Made by a program: the position numbers and the translations under genes. A stretch of DNA of 64,000 nt. It comes from Actinomycetes bacterium (lineage in GTDB: Bacteria; Actinomycetota; Coriobacteriia; Anaerosomatales; JAGXFU01). Shown one piece after another: positions 52,239-59,871 of this stretch. The stretch lies in contig JAGXFU010000010.1 of NCBI GenBank assembly GCA_024637115.1, positions 124,001-188,000 of the forward strand, written 5' to 3'. The stretch's first letter is position 1. Each line of letters begins with the position of its first letter. Under the pieces are notes generated by a model. The model worked only from the letters and a program-made list of their open reading frames with translations. It did no database searches and was not told the DNA's origin.

Positions 52239-52658
52239 GTGACACCCACCGACAGCACCCCCACGCCTGATCCCAACGCCGAGAACTGGCAGCTCTGCCA
52301 TGACTGTGGCGGACTGTGTTGCTGCCTCTATCTTGCGCACGATGAGGACGGCACCTACATCGGCGACGACTGGCTTCCCGCTTACATCGAGCTGTGGCTC
52401 GAGCGATTCGTGGAGAGCGGCGCGCTCGTGCAAGAGGGCGACCGCTACGTTGCGGGCGCACATGGCATTGAGCCGTATCACGACCCGCGCATGAGCCATC
52501 TCCCCACACCAGAGGGCGAGGCCTGCCGGGCTGCGCTCCCTGACTGGGTCGATGTGCGCAAATGTCAGTTCTGCCACCCCGAGCACGGCTGCCAGCTTCC
52601 GCACCAGTACCGCGCGCCGATCTGCAGCGAGTACACGTGCGAGCTCTGGTCCGAGTAA
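52239..52658 (+). CDS. Cysteine-rich YkgJ-like metal-binding protein
   Basis: 139 residues starting GTG 52239, RBS GGAGAA. Cysteines cluster as LCHDCGGLCCCLY near the start and CQFCHPEHGC, CSEYTCELW near the end, the pattern of the YkgJ (zinc/iron-chelating) family. These proteins bind a metal or Fe-S centre; the function is unknown. It is 30 bases after purB and may be co-transcribed with it. Confidence 0.75.
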   Translation: MTPTDSTPTPDPNAENWQLCHDCGGLCCCLYLAHDEDGTYIGDDWLPAYIELWLERFVESGALVQEGDRYVAGAHGIEPYHDPRMSHLPTPEGEACRAALPDWVDVRKCQFCHPEHGCQLPHQYRAPICSEYTCELWSE

Positions 52659-52672
52659 CATTCGAAAACCTC

Positions 52673-52731
52673 ATGGAAACTACTTGACAATCGAGTTTCC
52701 ATCATGGAAACTATGACTGCGATGAGTTTCC
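52673..52731 (+). promoter_or_regulatory. Cluster of ATGGAAACT operator half-sites before tetR
   Basis: Half-sites: ATGGAAACT (52673-52681), AGTTTCCAT (52694-52702), ATGGAAACT (52704-52712) and AGTTTCC (52725-52731). The middle two form a 19-base palindrome AGTTTCCAT-C-ATGGAAACT. A TTGACA -35 hexamer (52684-52689) lies among them. This fits a strongly autorepressed TetR gene. Confidence 0.75.
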
Positions 52732-52788
52732 GCGACGCGGATTCGCGCAAGACAGGTACGCAGGCGACGGGCCCGAGGGAGGTGCACG

Positions 52789-53325
52789 ATGGCAACCAAG
52801 CAAGAGATCGCGGATGTCTTTGAGAAGCATGTAAGCCGGTTCGGCTACGCCAAGACCTCTCTCGATGAGATTGCGCGTTCGATGCACATCTCCAAGAAGA
52901 CCATCTATGTGCACTTTGAGGGCAAGCGCGAGCTCTACGGTTACATCGTTGAGCGGCAAGCCGATCAGCAGAAGCGTCAGCTCAAGGAGAGTGTGAGCGC
53001 GCTGACGGGTACTCGCGCAAGACTCGAAGCGTTGGTGAAGCTCGTGATCTCGCAGGCGCGTGCACACATAGACGCGACGACCAAGGACGAATGGATGCAA
53101 GAATTCGAGATAGCAGCGGATGCGTTCCGCAAGGCCAATGGAGATCTGATTCGTGAGCTCGTTGCAGACGGGATGTCCGCCGGAGAGTTTCCGAGTGGCG
53201 ATGCGGATCTCGTTGAGAAGATGGTCGCTGCGATGATCGTCGAGTATGCGGTCACGGTGAATGCCGATCCTGACTACGACAGAGATGAGGAACTCGTCGA
53301 GCGCATCATGCGCTTCGTTGGCTGA
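52789..53325 (+). CDS. TetR-family transcriptional regulator
   Basis: 178 residues: KQEIADVFEKHVSRFGYAKTSLDEIARSMHISKKTIYVHFEGKREL is a canonical TetR DNA-binding domain. RBS GGGAGG. The ATGGAAACT operator motif occurs four times before it and once or twice more between its stop and the two small membrane protein genes (53372-53398), so it probably controls itself and those genes. Confidence 0.93.
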   Translation: MATKQEIADVFEKHVSRFGYAKTSLDEIARSMHISKKTIYVHFEGKRELYGYIVERQADQQKRQLKESVSALTGTRARLEALVKLVISQARAHIDATTKDEWMQEFEIAADAFRKANGDLIRELVADGMSAGEFPSGDADLVEKMVAAMIVEYAVTVNADPDYDRDEELVERIMRFVG

Positions 53326-53371
53326 TCAAAGGGCCGCATTCGCGTGTGCGAGGCGGCCATTGTTGGGCCGT

Positions 53372-53398
53372 ATGGAAACTGGAAACCCATAGAGTTTC
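53372..53398 (+). promoter_or_regulatory. Second operator of the ATGGAAACT type
   Basis: ATGGAAACT (53372-53380), then GGAAAC and AGTTTC (53393-53398). It matches the half-sites before the tetR gene and lies 80 bases before two small membrane protein genes. Confidence 0.65.
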
Positions 53399-53478
53399 GA
53401 AGGGCTACACGAAGGACCAGGACGAGGTATCGGTGAGACAGCGGGCGCATGAGGCGCCCCGAGTAGAAGGAGAGGGTC

Positions 53479-53670
53479 ATGAGTATGTTGTTGTGGATCG
53501 GAGCTGCAGTGCTGTTGCTATGCAGCGTGGCGTGCGGCATCAACCTCGGCGCCCGAGTGTCCAAGGGAGCAGAGAGGGCGTGGAGCCCGCAGATACTGAG
53601 CTGGGCCGTTGGGTTTCACGGCACTGCGGGAACCGCGGCGCTCCTGTTGGTCAGTCGAGTGAGAGGCTAG
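53479..53670 (+). CDS. Small membrane protein, 63 residues
   Basis: Two hydrophobic segments (LLWIGAAVLLLCSVACGI and FHGTAGTAALLLVS) joined by a basic loop. RBS AAGGAGAGGG before ATG 53479. Follows an operator of the upstream TetR. Function unknown. Confidence 0.65.
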   Translation: MSMLLWIGAAVLLLCSVACGINLGARVSKGAERAWSPQILSWAVGFHGTAGTAALLLVSRVRG

Positions 53671-53901
53671 GTGGAGGCGATGAGGACAGCAATGAGAGTC
53701 GCGGGCTGGTCACTTCGAGCGAGCGCGCTCGTCTGCATGATGTGGATCTGTGCTCAGGTACTGAGCGGCGAGATCGACACGCTGGGTATGCTGATGAGTT
53801 CCGTGGCATGGCACGCTGCCTTCGCACTCTCAGGGGTCGCGTTGGTGGGTGCGGCCGCGCAGCCAACGGCTGCCAAGGAGAGCGTGCCGTCTGTGGGGTA
53901 A
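53671..53901 (+). CDS. Small membrane protein, 76 residues
   Basis: Starts at GTG 53671 directly after the previous stop (alternatives ATG 53680 or 53692). Two hydrophobic segments (WSLRASALVCMMWICAQVL; SVAWHAAFALSGVALVGAAA) and a polar tail. Likely co-expressed with its 63-residue neighbour under TetR control. Function unknown. Confidence 0.6.
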   Translation: MEAMRTAMRVAGWSLRASALVCMMWICAQVLSGEIDTLGMLMSSVAWHAAFALSGVALVGAAAQPTAAKESVPSVG

Positions 53902-53911
53902 TACGAGTACG

Positions 53912-54526
53912 CTAGCTCTTGGAGTGGCGCACTCCGTACCGCAGCACCGTCTTGAGTTTCTCAGCTGCGGCCCGGTTCGGATCGCCGAGGTAGATCTCGT
54001 GATGCTGCCCGGCGATCTAGTAGCCGCGCTCCTCGGCGAATCCAAAGAGTCGCTCGACCGTTGCGGGCTCCTTCGCATAGGGACCGATGTGGAGGATCTG
54101 AATCGACGTCCCTTCCGAGAAGGTCTGAAGCCGGATGTCATGCAGGCGCGGAGGATTCTTCCTGGCGGCGACCTTCTCGCGCATCTCCTCGATGAGCTCG
54201 CCATCGACCTCTTCGGGCACCATGATCATGAGCCGCCAGTTGAGTGTGGCGCGGTCCTCGGGGGTGAACTCGCGGCTGCCGTCGGCGTGCCAGTAGAGCC
54301 CTTCGAGCGGGGAGACCTTGTACGCAAGGCCGAGCTGCTTCCTGGCCGCGAACTTCACCGGGTAGGCAAGGCCGTAGAGCGCGGCGACCGCTTCCTGGAA
54401 CGTCTCGCCGCCGATATCGCCCACTCCCTCGAGCTGTAGAAAGCGCATCGGCGGCACGTCGATCAGAACCGGCGTGGTGCCCGGCTTGTAGAGTGCCTTG
54501 AGTTGATGTGGGTCGAGTGGGGTCAT
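53912..54526 (-). pseudogene. GyrI-like domain protein interrupted by in-frame TAG
   Basis: From ATG 54526 (RBS GGGAGC) the frame reads MTPLDPHQLKALYKPGTTPV and a GyrI-like small-molecule-binding domain (VDGELIEEMREKVAARKNPP). A TAG stop at 54017-54019 follows ERGY. The same frame then continues for 34 codons with the family's own C-terminus (AGQHHEIYLGDPNRAAAEKL) to a TAG at 53912. The full length of 205 codons equals the family norm. A nonsense mutation is the simplest explanation; the 169-residue product may be partly functional. Amber read-through is an alternative. Confidence 0.8.
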
Positions 54527-54604
54527 ACGACAAGCTCCCTCGTAGGAATGTGTGTTCCTCGGATCCAAGTGTAGCGAAGGCGAAGGCATGGTGGCGGCTG
54601 GTTC

Positions 54605-54661
54605 TTGCACGTGTCGCGCCATCACAGTAATATGAGACGATGGTTTACAACGGTTGTAAAC
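54605..54661 (+). promoter_or_regulatory. Promoter and perfect 19-bp operator of the toxin-antitoxin operon
   Basis: TTGCAC (54605-54610), 17 bases, TAATAT (54628-54633). GTTTACAAC-G-GTTGTAAAC (54643-54661) is a perfect palindrome at the expected transcription start, as for autorepression by a ribbon-helix-helix antitoxin. Confidence 0.8.
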
Positions 54662-54675
54662 GAGGTGAACGGGCG

Positions 54676-54927
54676 ATGGCTCGTACGGCTACAACGATCG
54701 GCTTCTCGGTTCCACCTGAGCTGGCGGCCGAGGTCGAGCACATGGCACAGCTCGAAGGGCGGACAAAGAGCGAACTCTTTCGAGAGATGGTTCGCGTCTA
54801 CAGACGGGAGCGCGAGCTGCTCGTCTTTGAGGATCTGGCTGCCTATGGACGTGCCAAGGCCCGCCAGGTTGGCGCGCTGACAGAGGATGACATCGAGCGA
54901 CTCATCCATGAGGCGCGGGGTGTCTAG
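54676..54927 (+). CDS. Ribbon-helix-helix (CopG-type) antitoxin
   Basis: 83 residues from ATG 54676. The N-terminal strand and helices (TATTIGFSVPPELAAEVEHM ... GRTKSELFREMVRVYRRER) form an RHH DNA-binding domain; the tail likely wraps the toxin. GAGGTG lies upstream. It overlaps the PIN toxin gene and follows a perfect palindrome, so it should repress the operon and neutralise the toxin. Confidence 0.88.
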   Translation: MARTATTIGFSVPPELAAEVEHMAQLEGRTKSELFREMVRVYRRERELLVFEDLAAYGRAKARQVGALTEDDIERLIHEARGV

Positions 54928-55312
54928 AGTCGTACTCGATACGAACGTCTATGTCTCGGCGTACGGATTCGGTGGCAAGCCGGCAGATGTGATGCGCGCC
55001 GCGATTACAGGAGAGTTCGAGCTTGTCTCGTCGCCTGCAATCCTGGTCGAGGTCGCAGACAAGCTCGAGACCGTGCTCGGATTCGACCGCGAGCACACCG
55101 AGGCGGTCATTCTTCAGATCACACGAGTGGCAACTATCGTGCGCCCGTCAGAGCAGCTCGCCGTCGTTGACGATGAGGCAGACAATCGCATTCTCGAGGC
55201 GGCCGCGCTCTCGGGTGCCGAGTACGTTGTCTCTGGCGACCACCATCTGCTCGATCTTGGCACGTGGAGTGGCGTGCGCATGCTCGCAGTCGCTGACTTC
55301 CTGAGCCGGTAG
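54920..55312 (+). CDS. PIN-domain ribonuclease toxin
   Basis: 130 residues. VVLDTNVYVSA supplies the first catalytic Asp, ILVEVADKLETVL the Glu, and DDEADNRILEAAALSGAEYVVSGDHHLLDLG the later acidic residues of a PIN fold (COG1569-type putative toxin). It would cleave RNA when free of its antitoxin. GTG 54920 has AGG six bases upstream; ATG 54908 is an alternative. Both overlap the antitoxin gene. Confidence 0.88.
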   Translation: MSRVVLDTNVYVSAYGFGGKPADVMRAAITGEFELVSSPAILVEVADKLETVLGFDREHTEAVILQITRVATIVRPSEQLAVVDDEADNRILEAAALSGAEYVVSGDHHLLDLGTWSGVRMLAVADFLSR

Positions 55313-55338
55313 TACTGATCCACAGGCGTGCCGCCGCG

Positions 55339-55686
55339 CTACCCCAGCTCGCCCTTCTTGATGCCCATACCGCGAAGTGCGGCGGAGATGTTCTCGACCT
55401 CGCAGAGCAGCTCGGCGTACGTGAAGGTGCGACGGTCGCCGCCCTCGTTGAAGTAGATGAGTGCGTCTTGATCTCCTCGGCCATTGTTCACGTGGTGGTC
55501 GAGGGCGTTGTACGCGAGGTTGGTTCGAGCGCCGACAAACCAGCGAAACGATGGCTCATCTGCCTCAAAGACGCGATCCTATGTGCGGAACCACGGCAGT
55601 TCGTTCGCGACGCGCTCCCAGAGGCCCTCGGAATCCTCGATACCATCTTGGATCCATCGGTTGATGACGGGATTGATGAGTTCCAC
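55339..55686 (-). pseudogene. 5' remnant of an acetyl-CoA-synthetase-like gene
   Basis: From GTG 55686, still with GAGGAG upstream, the frame gives VELINPVINRWIQDG and then TAG at 55579-55581 in place of the usual Trp (WFRT*DRVFEADEPSFRWFVG). It continues with ARTNLAYNALDHHVNNGRGD and FTYAELLCEVENISAALRGMG, the N-terminal domain of AMP-forming acyl-CoA synthetases, to TAG at 55339. About 115 of roughly 650 codons remain. The 3' end stops at the toxin-antitoxin border. A dead gene. Confidence 0.85.
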
Positions 55687-55863
55687 GTGTCTTCTCCTCT
55701 ATGGTGCTTTGCGCGCGAACGATTGAACCAGATTATGCAGGGAAATGTATCGTTCTGTGGGAATTCAGACCGTGAGCGGCCGCGGATTCGCCTTCTGGGT
55801 GGCGTGAGAGTGTCACCTTCGCGCATACTCTCGATGCGAACGAAACCGAGATAGGAGACTCAT

Positions 55864-56142
55864 ATGGCTACCGCCCAAGCACGTCACATCCTCGTTCCGA
55901 CCGAGGAAACGGCCAACGAGATCAAGCAGCAGATCGCCGATGGCGCCGACTTCGCCGAGATGGCCCGCCAGCACTCGTCGTGCCCCTCAAGCCGGGATGG
56001 TGGCAACCTGGGCGAGTTCTCGCCCGGTCAGATGGTCAAGGAGTTCAACGACGTCTGCTTCAACGAAGCGGTCGGCGTTGTGCACGGCCCGGTCAAGACG
56101 CAGTTCGGCTATCACCTCATTGAGGTGACCAAGCGCGACTAA
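55864..56142 (+). CDS. Parvulin-type peptidyl-prolyl isomerase
   Basis: 92 residues: a single rotamase domain ARHILVPTEETANEIKQQIADG, SCPSSRDGGNLGEFSPGQMV and GPVKTQFGYHLIEVTKR. Such small PpiC-like proteins speed proline isomerisation in the cytosol. RBS AGGAGA. Unlinked to neighbours. Confidence 0.95.
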   Translation: MATAQARHILVPTEETANEIKQQIADGADFAEMARQHSSCPSSRDGGNLGEFSPGQMVKEFNDVCFNEAVGVVHGPVKTQFGYHLIEVTKRD

Positions 56143-56179
56143 ATCGGTGTGTGGTGTACGGGGCCGGGGCGGTTCAACG

Positions 56180-57307
56180 CTACCGAAGTTGACCGCCGGC
56201 CCAGTCGCCCAGCACGGCAGTCTTGCCCAAGAAGTTTCCATACTGCTCGGCTGCAATCGCGAGCGTCTCGCGTTCAAGAGCGGTCAGCGCTCTGAAGGTG
56301 CGCAAGCCGATGTCGACGGTCTCGTCCTTGATGGTTCGCTTCCACGTTCCGGCGATCTGACCGTCAATGAGCAGTGTCGGTGAGGACATCTCGTTGGCGG
56401 TGACGATCGAGCCGTGCGCCTCACGCTGGTCGTCGAGCTGGAGACCGCGGTCGGTGTAGCCGAGCATGTACTCATCAAAGCCCGGGAGCAGGTGCATCGT
56501 GGGGCGGGACTCGGAGTACGCCGCCTCAAGAGTATCCGGCGCTACCCAGTAGGAGTCATTCGACGTCACGATCTGCTCCAGGTCGTGGGCGACAGCATCG
56601 AGTCCGCGCTGCGCCTCTGTGCTTGTCACGCCTGCCCACCACTCGAAATCCTCGAGGGTAGCCGGCCCGTGACCGGCAAAGTAGCGTGCGGCGAGCCGCG
56701 CGAGTGCTTCATTGCGCTCGAGGGGCTTCTCGCCCGTGGGCGGAACCCAGTCATCAAAGAGCACAAAGGTCTGCTCGTTGCCTTTCATAGGTCCGATACA
56801 GAGCACGGCTTGTTGCGAAAGCGTCCACAGGATGTGAGATCCGCGCTGTCCGCTGGTCAAAACGCCTTCGGCTTCCAGTGCGGCCAGCGATTCGCTCCGG
56901 GTGAAGACACCTCCGCCTTTGAGGTTCTCGGTGAATATCTCGCGTGCGCGTGCAAAGACCTCCTCGGTAAGGCCGAGTTGGGAGTGGCGCGTGGTTGCGA
57001 GAGCGACAACGTGGGGCGCGGTGAGTTCAAGCATCCAGCGCACGTCTTCTGGTGCGACCAGGTGCAAGGTGCCGCGCAGTGGCCAGGTTCGGATGATGCG
57101 TCGTTCCGCAACGGCCTGCTCTACGCCCTGCTCAGTGACGTTCACGGATCGCAGGCCCACAGCCCACAGTACGCCCGCATAATCCTGGGCCTGCATTGCG
57201 CACAGGTGCCGAACTACCTCCGCCGGGTCGACGGTATCCGTGCCCGTAGGGTGCTCTATCTGTTGTCTGCGCAGCCGTAGCCGCAGTATGTCTTCTGCTT
57301 GAGTCAT
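56180..57307 (-). CDS. Winged-helix AlkZ/YcaQ-like (HTH_42) protein
   Basis: 375 residues. The MQAQDYAGVLWAVGLR segment carries the Q-X-Q motif of the HTH_42 superfamily DNA glycosylases, followed by RTWPLRGTLHLVAPEDVRW and PGFDEYMLGYTDR. AlkZ and YcaQ members unhook interstrand crosslinks; others protect antibiotic producers. Start ATG 57307 lacks a strong RBS. The specific lesion is unknown. Confidence 0.85.
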   Translation of the reverse strand: MTQAEDILRLRLRRQQIEHPTGTDTVDPAEVVRHLCAMQAQDYAGVLWAVGLRSVNVTEQGVEQAVAERRIIRTWPLRGTLHLVAPEDVRWMLELTAPHVVALATTRHSQLGLTEEVFARAREIFTENLKGGGVFTRSESLAALEAEGVLTSGQRGSHILWTLSQQAVLCIGPMKGNEQTFVLFDDWVPPTGEKPLERNEALARLAARYFAGHGPATLEDFEWWAGVTSTEAQRGLDAVAHDLEQIVTSNDSYWVAPDTLEAAYSESRPTMHLLPGFDEYMLGYTDRGLQLDDQREAHGSIVTANEMSSPTLLIDGQIAGTWKRTIKDETVDIGLRTFRALTALERETLAIAAEQYGNFLGKTAVLGDWAGGQLR

Positions 57308-57385
57308 GCCACTAGCATCTCACGTAATGCGATGCGAAGTAATGGATGGCACTGGAAATCGTATTCTAGGGGGATTAGAGGAGCG

Positions 57386-57868
57386 CTATAGACCCAGCGC
57401 AGCACGCTTCTCGGCGATCGTGAGCACGTGCCCCTCAAGGTGCTCCACTGCGTGGTGAAAGACCTCCTGCAGGGTCTGCGTGCCATTCTCCGAATGCTCA
57501 GCGGTGCGTGCCCACGTCTCCGGCGAGAGGCGCACAAGGTCGGCTGCGAGCTGTTCGCGCTGGACCTCGAGTAGACGCAGGTCAAGCTCCGGATCCCTGC
57601 GGTGATAACTCAGAGGTTCGGGATAGTCGGCCGACTCCACACCCATGAGCGTCGGGTTCGTTGTCGCGATGGTGCGCTTTACCCGGTCACACATGAACTG
57701 GTCGGAATCCACGATATGGCAGAGCACCTCAAGCGAGCTCATCTTGCCGGCGATCGGCCGCGCGCGGAGCGCATCAGCGTCAAGCTCTGAGACTGCCTCG
57801 CGCAGGATGGCCGCACCATCCCGATACGCGCCGATGAGTTCCGCAGGAGTTGCCGACGACGAGATCAT
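57386..57868 (-). CDS. DinB-family protein
   Basis: 160 residues, four-helix DinB fold with LEVLCHIVDSD and HHAVEHLEGHV providing the three metal-binding histidines. DinB proteins are often thiol transferases or of unknown role. Start overlaps the TetR gene stop by four bases, so the two are co-transcribed and the TetR may control it. Confidence 0.9.
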   Translation of the reverse strand: MISSSATPAELIGAYRDGAAILREAVSELDADALRARPIAGKMSSLEVLCHIVDSDQFMCDRVKRTIATTNPTLMGVESADYPEPLSYHRRDPELDLRLLEVQREQLAADLVRLSPETWARTAEHSENGTQTLQEVFHHAVEHLEGHVLTIAEKRAALGL

Positions 57869-58575
57869 GAGTTCTCCTCTGTTCGGGACATTAGAAGACC
57901 TTTGGCAAGTGCGCGCACGCCGAACTCAAAGTCTCGGGCAAAATCTTGCGAACACATCGCGGATTCAGTCAGGTGCGGGAATTCGTCTGCGGGGAACGTC
58001 GCAGCAAGGGCCTCTAGTTGTTCGGGAGTAGGCGGCTCGGTGCCGGAGGCGCCCACCATGGCCGCGGCACCTCGCACCGCCGAAGCAATGGAATTCATGC
58101 CGGCGAGTGCCTGGCTTGGAGACAGTCCCGCATCACGCAGAACCCCGATGAGGAACTCGACCGGACGTGCGGCCTCAGGTGTGTTCGGTCCCCGAGTGAG
58201 CATGATCGGCATTGCGTTGGCATGCGCGAGCATCGCCCCCAGGTAGGCGTTGGCCGCGAACATGATGCGCTCCTCGGCGGGTGCATCGGGAGTGTCGGCG
58301 GTGCAGTCGATCTCGGTCATCACGGCCTCGACGATGGCATCGAGCAGCGCGCCTTTGTTGGGGATGTGGTAGTAGATCGCCATAGGATCAACGCCCAGAT
58401 CAGCCCCGAGGCGACGCATCGAGAGCGCGTTGAGTCCCTCTGTGTCTACGAGCGCCAACGCTGTGGCAACGATCCTTTCACGGGTGAGGGGAGTCGCAGG
58501 ACCGGTACGCCTCGCGGCGCGGCTCCTGGCTTGCTCGGTTCGCGACTCCGCGCGCGCGGGTTTCTTTTCAGACAT
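57865..58575 (-). CDS. TetR-family regulator with TetR_C-like domain
   Basis: 236 residues with a basic Arg-rich N-terminal extension, then LTRERIVATALALVDTEGLNALSMRRLGADLGVDPMAIYYHIPNK, which is the TetR_C_1 subgroup signature. It lies divergent to a flavoprotein pair, across two perfect 17-base palindromes that cover both promoters, so it probably represses both directions. Confidence 0.93.
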   Translation of the reverse strand: MSEKKPARAESRTEQARSRAARRTGPATPLTRERIVATALALVDTEGLNALSMRRLGADLGVDPMAIYYHIPNKGALLDAIVEAVMTEIDCTADTPDAPAEERIMFAANAYLGAMLAHANAMPIMLTRGPNTPEAARPVEFLIGVLRDAGLSPSQALAGMNSIASAVRGAAAMVGASGTEPPTPEQLEALAATFPADEFPHLTESAMCSQDFARDFEFGVRALAKGLLMSRTEENS

Positions 58576-58597
58576 CGATCCCTCTTCAGATACGGAG

Positions 58598-58656
58598 TTG
58601 ACAGTTCCATTCTACGGTGTAGAATCATCGTTGTCACGTGTTCTACAGTGTAGAAC
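58598..58656. promoter_or_regulatory. Divergent promoters with two TetR-type palindromes
   Basis: Rightward: TTGACA (58598-58603), 16 bases, TAGAAT (58620-58625). Leftward, on the other strand: GTGACA, 17 bases, TAGAAT. Palindromes ATTCTAC-GGT-GTAGAAT (58609-58625) and GTTCTAC-AGT-GTAGAAC (58640-58656), centres 31 bases apart (three helical turns), overlap both promoters. Confidence 0.8.
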
Positions 58657-58676
58657 AACCAGGCCGAGGAGAGACT

Positions 58677-59228
58677 ATGAACGTAGTGATACTCAATGGG
58701 GAGCCGATCACCGGATCGGTGTTCGACACCTACATCCATGACATTGCCGAGCGGATGAGCGCATCGGGGCACGAGGTTCGCGTGCTCGAACTTCGTGACC
58801 TTGATATCAAGGGCTGCTCCGGGTGCTGGGGCTGCTGGGTCAAGACCCCCGGTGAGTGCGTCAAGCGCGACGACACCGAGCAGATATGCCGTGCGGTCAT
58901 CAATTCCGACCTCTACGTGCTCGCTTCTCCGATGGTCATGGGATTCACCACCGCGCTCCTGAAACGCGCTGCCGACCAGATCATTCCGCTCGTGCATCCC
59001 TACATCGTGATTGAAGGAGGCGAGATGCATCACCTCCCTCGCTACAAGCGCTATCCCAAGATGGGACTGCTGCTCGGCGCGGATGCCGACACGGACGCCG
59101 AGGATCTCGCTCTCACCGAGCAGATGTGGTCACGCATGGCGCGCAATCTCAAGTCACAACTCGTTCTTACTGCGGTCACGAACCGCCCGACTGAGGAGGT
59201 AGCACGTGAGCTCGCTACTGTTGCTTAA
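58677..59228 (+). CDS. Iron-sulfur flavoprotein-like NADPH-dependent reductase
   Basis: 183 residues from ATG 58677. Flavodoxin-like fold with an N-terminal FMN loop (NGEPITGSVFD) and a compact cysteine motif KGCSGCWGCWVKTPGEC (CX2CX2CX7C), the pattern of 4Fe-4S iron-sulfur flavoproteins. ASPMVMGFTTALLKRAADQ is the flavin-binding edge. It probably reduces oxygen, peroxide or quinones. TetR-controlled; overlaps the next gene by 23 bases. Confidence 0.9.
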   Translation: MNVVILNGEPITGSVFDTYIHDIAERMSASGHEVRVLELRDLDIKGCSGCWGCWVKTPGECVKRDDTEQICRAVINSDLYVLASPMVMGFTTALLKRAADQIIPLVHPYIVIEGGEMHHLPRYKRYPKMGLLLGADADTDAEDLALTEQMWSRMARNLKSQLVLTAVTNRPTEEVARELATVA

Positions 59229-59871
59229 CGGTTCGCCCAGGGGCGAGCGCTCCAATTCGATGAAGATGCTCTCTCGTGTGGCCGAAGGGTGGGTGCAGGC
59301 CGGCGGAGCAGAACCCGAGGTGCTTCATCTGACCAAGAAGGCTGATTCGCTCCGTGCGATAGAGGCGTTCGGCACCGCGGACACCGTGATGCTCGGCATG
59401 CCTCTCTACACCGACTCGATGCCGGCGCTCGTCAAAACCTATATCGAGGCTCTCGCCCCGTACGTGGGCCGTGACGACAATCCACGGATAGGCTTTCTGG
59501 TCCAGTCCGGATTCTCAGAAGCACTACATTCGCGGCCGCTCGAACGCTATCTGACAAAGCTCGCCGCCCGTCTTGGGTGCGAGTATGCCGGAACCATCGT
59601 TCGCGGTGGAGGTGAGGCGCTCCAGGCCATGCCTGACGAAGCGAGCAAGCGGCTGTGGGAGAGACTTCGTGGACTTGGTGAATCGCTTGCGCGGGAAGGC
59701 CGCTTTGATGTCGAGCTCCTCACCCAGGTGGCAGGCCTGGAGCGTCTGTCTCCGTGGGGCGCCCGATGGATGTCGCTTGCATCTAACCTTAGGCTTATCG
59801 ACTTCTACTGGAACGGACAGCTCAAAAAGAACGGCGCATGGGACACACGCTTTGCGGCGCCCTACGTCTGA
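59206..59871 (+). CDS. NADPH-dependent FMN reductase-like protein
   Basis: 221 residues, GTG 59206. Flavodoxin fold with LLLNGSPRGERSNSMKML FMN loop and MPLYTDSMPALVKTYIEAL. It lacks the cysteine motif of its upstream neighbour. The pair likely works together in flavin-linked reduction. It converges with the aminotransferase gene (10-base overlap). Confidence 0.88.
   Translation: MSSLLLLNGSPRGERSNSMKMLSRVAEGWVQAGGAEPEVLHLTKKADSLRAIEAFGTADTVMLGMPLYTDSMPALVKTYIEALAPYVGRDDNPRIGFLVQSGFSEALHSRPLERYLTKLAARLGCEYAGTIVRGGGEALQAMPDEASKRLWERLRGLGESLAREGRFDVELLTQVAGLERLSPWGARWMSLASNLRLIDFYWNGQLKKNGAWDTRFAAPYV

Noticed and set aside
53912-55686. Pyrrolysine or other amber decoding as the main explanation for the two TAG codons
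   Set aside because: One TAG replaces a usual Trp in a gene that is also truncated, many genes in the window end with TAG, and no pyl genes are present here. Kept only as an alternative for the GyrI-like gene.
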